Origin: Leguminivora glycinivorella
Taxonomy: Eukaryota; Arthropoda; Insecta; Lepidoptera; Tortricidae
DNA length: 64,000 nt
NCBI RefSeq assembly: GCF_023078275.1
Contig: NC_062975.1
Coordinates: 13,987,141-14,051,140, forward strand
Direction: 5' to 3'
Made by a program: the position numbers and the translations under genes. Below the pieces are notes generated by a model. It ran no database searches, had not been told where the DNA came from, and saw nothing but the letters and a program-made list of their open reading frames with translations. Each line of letters begins with the position of its first letter. Within the stretch, counting starts at the first letter, position 1. This document shows positions 47,741 through 59,700 of the stretch, one piece after another.

Positions 47741-50700
47741 TTACGTCAAATTCTCCGAATTTCCAGTATTAGGTTCTGGGGCAGTACATCTCTTCATATG
47801 GGTCCTCATGTTTGAAGACTGCGTGAAGGCCAGACCGCACCGAGGGCAGGAGTATGGCTTGGCCCCCGTGTGGAAGTTGACGTGCGACTTAAGATGATGT
47901 TTCTTTGTGAACGATTTTGGACACATCGGGCATTTGAAGGGCTTCACGCCTGCAAAATACCAAAACAAAACTTTAGTAAACTCAATGTGGCAGCTACGCA
48001 ATATGCTCATCCCTTACCTATAGGTAATCGTTAACTCAGGTACCTACATTCAAAAGGAGCTTATGAATCTCTTCGGTTAGGACAACCCAACCATCGTCAG
48101 ATGTAAGAAAACTGGGTAAGCTTAAGGCTTAAGGAAAATTAGACTTTGTGAAGATTACATGAACTAATTTTTAACAGCCAGTGACATTTGGGGTCAAAAA
48201 ATACCTTCCGCAACATGTCTCTACGGAATTATCGGTAATACCTGTATGAAACCGAAGAGTTAATTTAATTAAGTTTATGTAATTGAGAGACTGTTGATCC
48301 CACAGACAAACTCATTCTGTTCCAGAGTTTTGTGGGATTATATGTTAGATATAAGTTTGTCACTGTATTTTAATAACAATAAATACATACACACAAAAGT
48401 CATGTTAGATCGGTCAGCAAAGCATTTCAGCAGTGCGGGCAGGCGTAGGGCCGTTCCCTAGAATGCGTCCGCTGATGCTGCTTCAGATGCATCTTGCGGG
48501 AAAACGCCTTACCACACGTGGGGCAAACGTGGGGATTCACTCTAGAAATACCTACCGCAACATGTCACTACATTGGAATAGAAGCAAAGATAGATCATTA
48601 CCTGTATGAAGCCGAAGATGCAAAGTCATGTTAGATCGGTCAGCAAAGCGCTTATCGCAGTGTGGGCAGGCGTAGGGCCGTTCTCCGGAGTGCGTCCGCT
48701 GATGTTGCTTCAAAAGCATCTTGCGGGAAAACGCCTTGCCACAAGTGGGGCAAACGTGGGGTTTCACTCCTGAAATGTATATTAGGTATATGTTGTTTTA
48801 TCGTTTTTGTGAGTAACGACTAATACTGCCCCGATAAAGCAATTAGCGGTATCTCAAAATCAAATGCATTTGAAAATGGAACTGTCATTTAGAAAACTTA
48901 AGGTATATGTTTGCATTAAAATTTTATTTGGGATACCGCCAATTGCCTTATGAGGGCAGAATATTACATATTTTTAAATTAATGGAAAAATGGAAAAATT
49001 CACACCTCCGGCAGGACTCGAACCTGCGACCTTTGGCCTTGCCGGGGCCATCGCGCTTCCAACTGCGCCACGGAGGCCTGCTGGATGTGTGCGAATTTGT
49101 CCATGCCTTCCCTCAATTCTCAACCGCCTTAGGGTGGCGTTATAGCACACAAAACTGACAGCGAGTTAATTTTTGTTAACAACTTACGCTAATTAGGGGG
49201 ACCCAAATTCTGAAAATGCCCATAATCTAATGAAATCCAACAGATACTGAAAATGCATGAACCATGACAAAATTCATAGGCGCTTATCTGGAAACAGAAC
49301 TTTTTATCATCTATCTATATCAATGCAGCTCGCGGTGAAAGTGAAACTCGTCCGAGTGTGTCGGGCGGCGCGGCGGGGAGGGGAAAAGTACAACGCATCA
49401 GAGGAAAAACTAGCTGCTGTGGCTGGGACTAACTTACATGCCAATTCTAACTTACAGTGATATCCGTAGAGTATCTAAATAATATCATCCAAATAGCATG
49501 CTTTTCTTTCGCACTTGCCCGCAGCTGTTAGCGCGGCCGAAACGCACGATTGCTGAATGACGAATCTTTCGAATATCGTTTTGATTTCGGTGTACATTCG
49601 AACTGGCCTGTTAGTGATTGCAGTTGCATTCAAAGTACTTGCATGCGTTCTCTTATCTATAATTTTCGAACTGTAATATACGTCAAATACTTATAGTTAC
49701 GAAAAGGGACTAAGTATGAGAAAGAAAATAATTCTTATTTTATATCAATTTAAATAGATATCGTCCTAGAACCCTAGTTTACACTCTTATATTATTAGCC
49801 GGGTCCACACAGAGCGAGGCACATCGCGAGGCAATTTTTTCGCGCGGAAAATGTGCTATGTAGCCGGATCTCGGCCGAGAAAATGAATCGAGAATGAATT
49901 GGGTCGGGTATGACCAAATATGCCAGTGTCAAAAAAACAAATTCTTCAACCACAGATGTCATATGTACCATAGATCAAGCAAACGTATCTACTTAGCGTG
50001 TCAAATGAACTCAGTAAAATCCACTGACTGAGTTGTCCGTCTTTAATCGCAGCTTGCAGCTTTCGGGCGTCAATTTTTGTAAGTTGAACTCAATCAAAAC
50101 ATAAAAAATGCCTCGTTACGTGATATTCAATTGCAACAACACAAAAATTATGAACAATCAAGAGCCTGAGACATATTTAAAATTACAGGCAAGAAACAAC
50201 TTCAGTAGGTACAAAATTTGACACGCTCGGCCCCTATACAAATAGATGAACTTGTTTCTTCTATATAAATAGAGTTCTGTGTCTTCAACCATAAAAGTGG
50301 TTTTGATACTGACAGATCCAAGTGAAATCTAGAGCCAATATTCGGCGCATATTACATTGTTTTTTTATTATTGATCAGCTTGTTGTGCTTTATAGAGTCA
50401 GTACCTTTGAAAAATATAAATTAATATTCAAATACTAGCCTGTGTGGATTCGGACGTGCATGTTGTAGGCGACTCGTTGATTGAAGGATTTCGGGCATTG
50501 CGAACATTTGTACTCCTTGCGATTTCTGAAAAGAAGGTACGATTTAGATACCATAGTAGCTTACTATGTATGGTGTCAAATACATTTTAGATTTTTTAAA
50601 GACTCAAGTATTGAATAATACAGGTCTAAAGCACCACAGCCACTCAGAAAGGATTTTCAACATCTTGTCTCACCTATTAAATTGTTAATTTTAGTGTAAA

Positions 50701-53700
50701 ATTTGGAATCCTTTGTGAGCTGATAAATAAATATATTTTTTTTTATTCCACCTGTAAGTCCGTTTTCACATTATCCGATCCGATATCGGATGTCGGAAGG
50801 ATTTCAATGGAAAAAATCCAAGATGGCGCCTGTTATGTATGTGATATCGGTCCTTCATCCGACATCGGATCGGATAATCTGAAAACGCACTAAGGGTGCA
50901 GCGTAAACCCTAGCTATTGACTCTCTAAACTTTGGGATATCTATTCTACAGGAAAGACTCTGAGGAGGAGTGTACGCACCTACTTATGAACTTTTTATAA
51001 AAATGCACACTAGTAGGCTACACACCTTAGCACAATGCGCATAAAACAACACACCTCACGTAAGCTTGGGTATTACGAGTAGTCATAGTTACCTATGTAT
51101 CTTCATGTGGCTACTGAGGTACCCGCGGTCGTTAAAAGACTTGCCACACACGGCACAAGATGCGGCGAACTCGCGGGTTCCGCGATGTACCGACATATGG
51201 TATTTGAAGTTCCGCAGCTGAGAGAAGGTTTTTCCACACTCGTTGCAGGCGTAGCGGCCTCGGTTTGACTCTTGCTGAAAGTACAAGTATTGTGTTTTGA
51301 AAAGCATTAAAAGAATAATTAAATCAGGAGACGCTGGGCGCTGGTAGCCGTAACTTTTATTTCCTACACAATATTTCATTTGTTTACGATAGGTTCTTAA
51401 TTTGATCTAGAGAAAACAATCCTTAGATAAATTACAAGGATGTAGATTATCAATAATCTAAATATATAAAAGAAGAAGCTGACTGACTGACTGACTGACT
51501 GACTGACATATCAACGCACAGCCGAAACCGCTGGTCCTAGAGATTTCAAATTTGGCACGTAGGTTTCTTATATAGTGTAGAGGAGCACTAAGAAAGGATT
51601 TCCTAAAATTCACCTCCTAAGGGGGTCAAATGGGGGTTCAAAGTTTGTATGGGGAAACAAGATTAGTTTGACTATTTTATTCGAAACTTCACAGGAAGAT
51701 TCCTTACGACATATGACTGAATACGTGTTTCAGGTTTTTTGAAAATTTAACCCCTAAAAGGGTGAAAAGGGGGTGATAAAGTAAAAAAATCAATATGGGT
51801 ATCGTTTTTATAGTTTATCGGGTCGCTGATCACGATAAATACAACGTTTTTAAAATCTAACGAGGCGGAAGTGAAATACCTTCTCCCCTGTTGTGGTGCA
51901 ATGGGGTTTAAATATCAAAAAAATATATAAATAAAAGAAGATATTGACTGACTGACTGACATATCAACGCACAGCCGAAACCGCTGGTCCTAGAGATGTC
52001 GAATTTGGCACGTAGGTTCCTTATATAGTGTAGAGGAGCACTAAGAAAGGATTTTTCAAAATTCGTCTCCTAAGGGGGTTAAATGGGGGTTCAAAGTTTG
52101 TATGGGGAAACAATGTTAGTTTCACTGTTTTATTCGAAACTTCACAAGAGGGATCCTAAAAACATATGACTAAAGACGTGTTTCAGGTTTTTTGAAATCT
52201 AACCCCTGAAAGGGTGAAAAGGGGGTGATAAAGTCCAAAAACTAATATGGGTATCGTTTTTACGGTTTATTGGGTCGCTGATCACGATAAATACAACGTT
52301 TTTAAAATCTAACGAAGCGGAAGTGAAATACCTTCTCCCCTGTTGTAGTGCAATGGGGTTTAAATATCAAAAAATATATAAAAGAAGAAACTGACTGCCT
52401 GACTAACTGACATAATATATCAACACACAGCCGAAACATAGGTTCCTTATATGGCGTAGAGAAGCACTAAGAAAGGATTTTTCAAAATTCTCCTCTTAAA
52501 AGGGTGAAATGGGGGTTCAAAGTTTGTATGGGGAAACAAGATTAGTTTGACTATTTTATTCGAAACTTCATAGGAGGATTCCTAAAGACATATGACTAAA
52601 TACATTTTTCAGGTTTTTTGAAAATTTTACCCCTAAAGGGGTGAAAAGGGGTAAAGTCAAAAACACAATATGGGTATCGTTTTTATGGTTTATCGGGTCG
52701 CTGAACACGATAAATAGGTACAACGATTTTAAAATCTAATGAGGTGGAAAAGAAATTTTCTCCCCTGTTGTTGTGCAATGGGGTTAAAATATCCAAAATA
52801 GCCATTAGTTGCATATATGTATATTATGTATATATCTTTATAATTATTAAGTTGACTTAGTTTAATTTAGATTAGTTTTTAATTTAATTGTATTTTATTT
52901 GTCTTAAGTTAACTACTAATATGTACTTTTTATGTTAATTTTGTTAATAAGTTATAGAATAAAATAAAATATGGTACTTACTTAAATAAAATATAACATA
53001 ATCCAAAATAGCCATAAGTCTATACTAGTTTAGTATAGTAGTTTAGTTTTTATCTTTACTTCTGGTTCAAGAGATTTCAAATTGACACGGAAGTTCCTTA
53101 GAGGACCACTAAGAAAGGATTTTTCAAAGTTCACCTCCTAGCATGATAATTTGACAGGGACAGGGACAGGTACAGGGACAGGAACGGGATAGGGTTAGGG
53201 TTAGGGTTAGGGTTAGGGTTAGGGATAGGGATAGGGATAGGGATAGGGATAGGGATAGGGATAGGGATAGGGATAGGGATAGGGATAGGGATAGGGATAG
53301 GGATAGGGATAGGGATAGGGATAGGGATAGGGATAGGGATAGGGATAGGGATAGGGATAGGGATAGGGATAGGGATAGGGATAGGGATAGGGATAGGGAT
53401 AGGGATAGGGATAGGGATAGGGATAGGGATAGGGATAGGGATAGGGATAGGGATAGGGATAGGGATAGGGATAGGGATAGGGATAGGGATAGGGATAGGG
53501 ATAGGGATAGGGATAGGGATAGGGATAGGGATAGGGATAGGGATAGGGATAGGGATAGGGATAGGGATAGGGATAGGGATAGGGATAGGGATAGGGATAG
53601 GATAGGGATAGGGATAGGGATAGGGATAGGGATAGGGATAGGGATAGGGATAGGGATAGGGATAGGGATAGGGATAGGATAGGGATAGGGATAGGGATAG

Positions 53701-56700
53701 GGATAGGGATAGGGATAGGGATAGGGATAGGGATAGGGATAGGGATAGGATAGGGATAGGGATAGGGATAGGGATAGGGATAGGGATAGGATAGGGATAG
53801 GGATAGGGATAGGGATAGGGATAGGGATAGGGATAGGGATAGGGATAGGGATAGGGATAGGGATAGGGATAGGGATAGGGATAGGGATAGGGATAGGGAT
53901 AGGATAGGGATAGGGATAGGGATAGGGATAGGGATAGGGATAGGGATAGGGATAGGGATAGGGATAGGGATTGGGATTGGGATTGGGATTGGGATTGGGA
54001 TTGGGATTGGGATTGGGATTGGGATTGGGATTGGGATTGGGATTGGGATTGGGATTGGGCTTGGGATTGGGATTGGGATTGGGATTGGGATTGGGATTGG
54101 GATTGGGATTGGGATTGGGATTGGGATTGGGATTGGGATTGGGATTGGGATTGGGATTGGGATTGGGATTGGGATTGGGATTGGGATTGGGATAGGGATA
54201 GGGATAGGGATAGGGTTAGGGATAGGGATAGGGATAGGGATAGGGATAGGGATAGGGATAGGGATAGGGATAGGGATTGGGATTGGGATTGGGATTGGGA
54301 TAGGGATAGGGATAGGGATTGGGATTGGGATTGGGATTGGGATTGGGATTGGGATTGGGATTGGGATTGGGATTGGGATTGGGATTGGGATTGGGATTGG
54401 GATTGGGATTGGGATTGGGCTTGGGATTGGGATTGGGATTGGGATTGGGATTGGGATTGGGATTGGGATTGGGATTGGGATTGGGATTGGGATAGGGATA
54501 GGGATAGGGATAGGGATAGGGATAGGGAATAGGGATAGGGATAGGGATAGGGATAGGGATAGGGATAGGGATAGGGATAGGGATAGGGATAGGGATAGGG
54601 ATAGGGATAGGGATAGGGATAGGGATAGGGATAGGGATAGGGATAGGGATAGGGATAGGGATAGGGATAGGGTTAGGGATAGGGTTAGGGATAGGGTTAA
54701 GTGCTCAAGCCAAACAGAGAGTAACAATATATATAAATCTGATCATAATAAAACGTGGTGTTCCGCAAGGATCAGTTCTGGGACCGCTACTATTAATGAA
54801 TAATATAATGATATTTATTAATGATCTTCCTGAAAATATCTCCAATGGAACACCCTACATGTATGCTGACGACACCAGTCTGATTCTGGGTGCAGAGACT
54901 CACAAAGACCTGCAGAATATAACCACCCGCGGATGGGAGAATCTCTCAGAATGGTTCTCCGCAAATGGTCTGTCGCTCAATAATGATAAGTGCTGCTACA
55001 TGATATTTAAACGCGCATTCAACTCAATGGACTGTTCTCTCAATCTGCCTTTTGCTAAATCGGATACAATCCGTTTTCTTGGTATCGAACTAGACCAACA
55101 TTTAAGATGGCATGACCATATAAATTATATTGTAAAACGACTAGGAAGTGCATGTTATTCACTAAAATCGATGGCTAAAATTTGCGATAAACAAACTCTG
55201 AAAACTATATATTACTCATATGTAGAGAGTATAATCAGGTATGGTATCGAAGTGTGGGGCAGCAGTACAAATGCAAATAAAATTTTACTAATGCAAAAAA
55301 AATGTATACGCTTCATTGAAGGTTATTTCCCTGAAACGCATAGGGATCTTTTTATAAAAAATAACATACTCACAGTAACCGCATTGTATATATACCAAAT
55401 CTGCTTATTTGTCCACAAAAATATAGGATCATACCAATTCAAAAAATAATGTGAAAGATATCCGCTTCGTCGTAATTTAGATCTTATGCTACCCGAATCA
55501 CGTTTTGCATATTATAAGAAAAGCATCAATCATATCGCAATTAAAATATATAATTATCTTGACATGAAAATTAAAGATTCCACTAATGTTAAAGAGTTCA
55601 GTAACAATTTGAAGACATATTTAATGGATAGACCTTACTATAACTTGGACGAATACTTTGGCAAAATATTTGATTGACATAGATAATTTTATTTTAATTT
55701 TTATTGTTTTAAACTATTGAATTGAATTAATGTGACAAATTGTATCAATTTTTGTATTGTAATTTTATCATATCTATGTTCTAATTTTTATTCTTATTCA
55801 TCATTTTATCGCATCGTTTTAAATTTTACACTATGAATTGTTTAATGTTATAATGTGAATTTTATTAATACCTTTTTGAGATGAATATTCCTACATACCT
55901 ATTTGGTTTAGTTTAGCTTAAGATTCTATTGATACTGTGTATCCACTACTGCATGGATTTGTCCTTATTTGCAATAAAGATTTGAGTATTGAGTATTGAG
56001 TATTGAGAGCTTATATTTCAGTCCTTAGCTTACTTTACACAACAGATAGACTTGCTGCCTTCGAGATGTGGCTCTACCGAAGAAGTTTTGCGTAGAATGA
56101 AGAAGTCTCCAGAAATACTCAACATCATTAAGAGACGAAAAACAGCATACCTGGGTCACATATACAGAAACAAGAAATACAACTTATTACAGACAATTAT
56201 CGAAGGAGAATTCAAGGGAAGAAGAGGGAGAGGTAGACCTAGATATAAATGGATAGATAACATTAAAGACTGGACGCATACGAAAGACGCAGCCACCCTC
56301 AAGATGTTGGCAAAGACCAGAAAGCTTAATGCCATGCTGACCGCCGACGCCCATTAGATGGACATGGCACCAGAAGAAGAAGGAGCTTACTTTAAAGAGC
56401 TCTCATTAAAAAATAAAGACTGCTTTTCCAAACATTCTTTCACTAATTCTTAGAACAAATTAAATTATCCTCATAGAAAATAATTTAACTTGTATTTTTT
56501 AGTAGACACACCACTATTTTAACTATAAACTGAAATAAATGTCATATACAAAGAAAAAATGACCAAGGCCTCCAAGTGTCCAAAGCTGGATTCGAACCAG
56601 CGTCCTCCGTTATCGCGACGAATGCCTCAAACCACTCGGCCATTCGGTCACGGCGGCAAGGGTCGAAATTTTCAAGTATATACTTAGCCTGCGCGTCATA

Positions 56701-59700
56701 TGACACGATTACCGAAGGCTAAGGCGCCCCCTGCCATCTCTGAGATAGAACTGAAACTAGTTCGATCTCCTAACTGAATCAACCCATGTGATTCTTTCAC
56801 TATCCGTATTTCTCAGTTACCTAATTTTTGTCGTTCGGTTTTTCGTTTTACATGATACAAAGGGGTGTATCATTATCAGACTAAGTAAGAACAATGGCAA
56901 GCATCTTAATGAGCTTTAGATTATTAGGCCGAAAAATTGAGCAATGATCAGAAATGTATGCCGCTTTTACATAACCATTACATTTAAAATAAATATTATA
57001 GGACATTCTTACACATCAGATTGACTGAGGGCCCACGGTAAGCTCAAGAAGGCTTGTGTTGTGGGTACTCAGACAACGATATATTATATGAATATTTGAC
57101 GACCGGTCTGGCTCAGTCGGTAGTGACCCTGTCTGCTAAGCCGCGGTCCTGGGTTCGAATCCTGGTAAGGGCATTTATTTGTGTGATGAGCACAGATATT
57201 TGTTCCTGAGTCATGGATGTTTTCTATGTATACAAATATGTATTTATCTATTTAAGTATGTATATCGTCGCTTAGCATCCATAGTACAAGCTTTGCTTAG
57301 TTTGGGGCTAAGTTGATCTGTGTAAGGTGTCCCCAATATTTATTTATTTATTTATATATAACTAGCTTTTACCCGCGGCTTCGCCCGCGTAATAAAAGTA
57401 TTCTTATTGAAACGTTTACAAAAAATAAGATTTTCATTTGGATCCGTAGGTTTCTTTGTAGGTAAGCGGGGCAATTCTCGACTGGGGGGCCATTGTAACT
57501 GATCTATTTGCTGTACGGTCAGCCAAGAAAGTGGTTTACCACTTTTCGACTCTATTGATCGAAAAGTGGTAAACCACTTTTTTGGCTGACTGTACCTTAC
57601 ACATATTACTATTGTTTTAAAAGAAATTCTTGCAATTATTGTAGAATTGTTACACAGCGACCACAGCGTAGGTAGTAGGTACGAATATGTTTGTATTTTA
57701 CCTATATAAATATTTATACTGGGGAAACTTCATACAACCCACATAACCAGTATCTCGACGCTATGGTCGGTAGGGTAAAAAGTACTTCCTTGCATTACCG
57801 CTTACAATTTTTTCCATTTTGCTTATAGGTACTTATTGCAAACGTAAACATATAAAAAATAAAACCGCCTTCAAAAAAAGCGTGTTACAAAACACGGAGA
57901 AACTAAAAAGCCAAAAATAATAAACCTTCGAATTCAGATTTCTTATCGGATTGCAATAATCTAAACATCCAAATTATAAAAAAATCAATTATTTTTGTAG
58001 TCGGTACCAGACCTGTTCGTCGCCTTGCTATTTCCTGTTTGCCCCACCCAACCATACGCAGGCTGGCCCCGACTCCAAAAATAATTGATTTGTTTATAAT
58101 TTGGATGTTTAGATTATTGCAATCCGACAAGAAATCTGAATTCGAAGGTTTATTATTTTTGGCTTTTTAGTTTCTCCGTGTTTTGTAACACGCTTTTTTT
58201 GAAGGCGGTTTTATTTTTTATATGTTTACGTTTGCAATAAGTACCTATAAGCAAAATGGAAAAAATTGTAAGCGGTAATGCAAGGAAGTACTTTTTACCC
58301 TACCGACCATAGCGTCGAGATACTGGTTATGTGGGTTGTATGAAGTTTCCCCAGTATAAATATTTATATAGGTAAAATACAAACATAATATATTCGTACC
58401 TACTACCTACGCTGTGGTCGCTGTGTAACAATTCTACAATAATTGCAAGAATTTCTTTTAAAACAATAGTAATATGTGTAAGGTACAGTCAGCCAAAAAA
58501 GTGGTTTACCACTTTTCGATCAATAGAGTCGAAAAGTGGTAAACCACTTTCTTGGCTGACCGTACAGCAAATAGATCAGTTACAATGGCCCCCCAGTCGA
58601 GAATTGCCCCGCTTACCTACAAAGAAACCTACGAATCCAAATGAAAATCTTATTTTTTGTAAACGTTTCAATAAGAATACTTTTATTACGCGGGCGAAGC
58701 CGCGGGTAAAAGCTAGTAATCAATATAATCATATCATCAATAATAATCAGGGAGCGTACTTTTCATGCCGATGACATCAATTTGACGTCACGCTCCATAT
58801 AGGGTGATCACAAATTGTTTTATTGTTAATTATAAATCATTAGTCATCAATCATTTTAAGTTATGAATTTCTTTGCATGGTAATGAATGCAAGAAGGATG
58901 GTGTGCTTTACGTTAGAGAGAAATTCTCTTTTCTACGTCTTTATTGTAATGTGTTGTTATCAAGATTTAGATTAGATTTCTTTATTTCATGATAAAAATT
59001 ACACTATAAATTTGTTACATGCCAAAGTTATGTTTATCTTCTCATCATGATCGTCAAAAATTACATTATGAATTGAAAATAATAAAATGAATAGTTTCTC
59101 CCAATAAGGATCGTCATTTACAAAGAGAAATACACAAAGCACAATAAAATTAACAAATGAAATAAAATCAGAAATGAAATACACAAAGCACAATAAAATT
59201 AACAAATGAAATAAAATCCGAAGTCAGTGTAATCAAATGCATGCTATCACAAATTCAATTCCATGTACTCATTTACAGAGTACAGAGGGTTATCTAACAA
59301 AAGGTTTCTCAATTTGCGCTTAAATGCTATTTAATTAAATTTATTTATAAAAACAAATCAAATAATTTTATTCACGTTTCACATTTCAAGTAGGTATTAT
59401 TTATGCCACATGTAAATGGACTACTGTATTTGAAGTAATTTGTACACGATTAAAATGATTGACGACTAATGATTAATAATTTACAATAAAACTATTTGGG
59501 ATCACCCTATACGGAGCGTGACGTCAGATTAATGTCATCGGCATGAAAAGTACGCTCCCTGATAATAATCAATAATTGGTATTGGATTCAGAATAGCATT
59601 TCACTTACTGGCGTATAGTTGCTGTTGTTTTAGACGTAGGCGTCTTCTGACATTTTATTTTTGTACGTTAGATGTTACCAATTACCATTTAAAGTACAAA

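Noticed and set aside
48907..49158. 83-residue plus frame
   Set aside because: Overlaps a tRNA-like sequence on the other strand and has no coding signature.
50108..50170. MPRYVIFNCNNTKIMN, resembling the start of a THAP domain
   Set aside because: Only a few residues fit and no further THAP residues follow, so it could be chance or a transposon scrap.
53219..54727. 502-residue minus-strand reading frame
   Set aside because: It is a translation of the hexamer satellite (Ser-Leu, Pro-Ile and Pro-Tyr dipeptides) with no other sequence.
57903..58130. 75-residue minus frame across the palindrome centre
   Set aside because: Mirror-like residues at its ends show it is a translation of the inverted arms.
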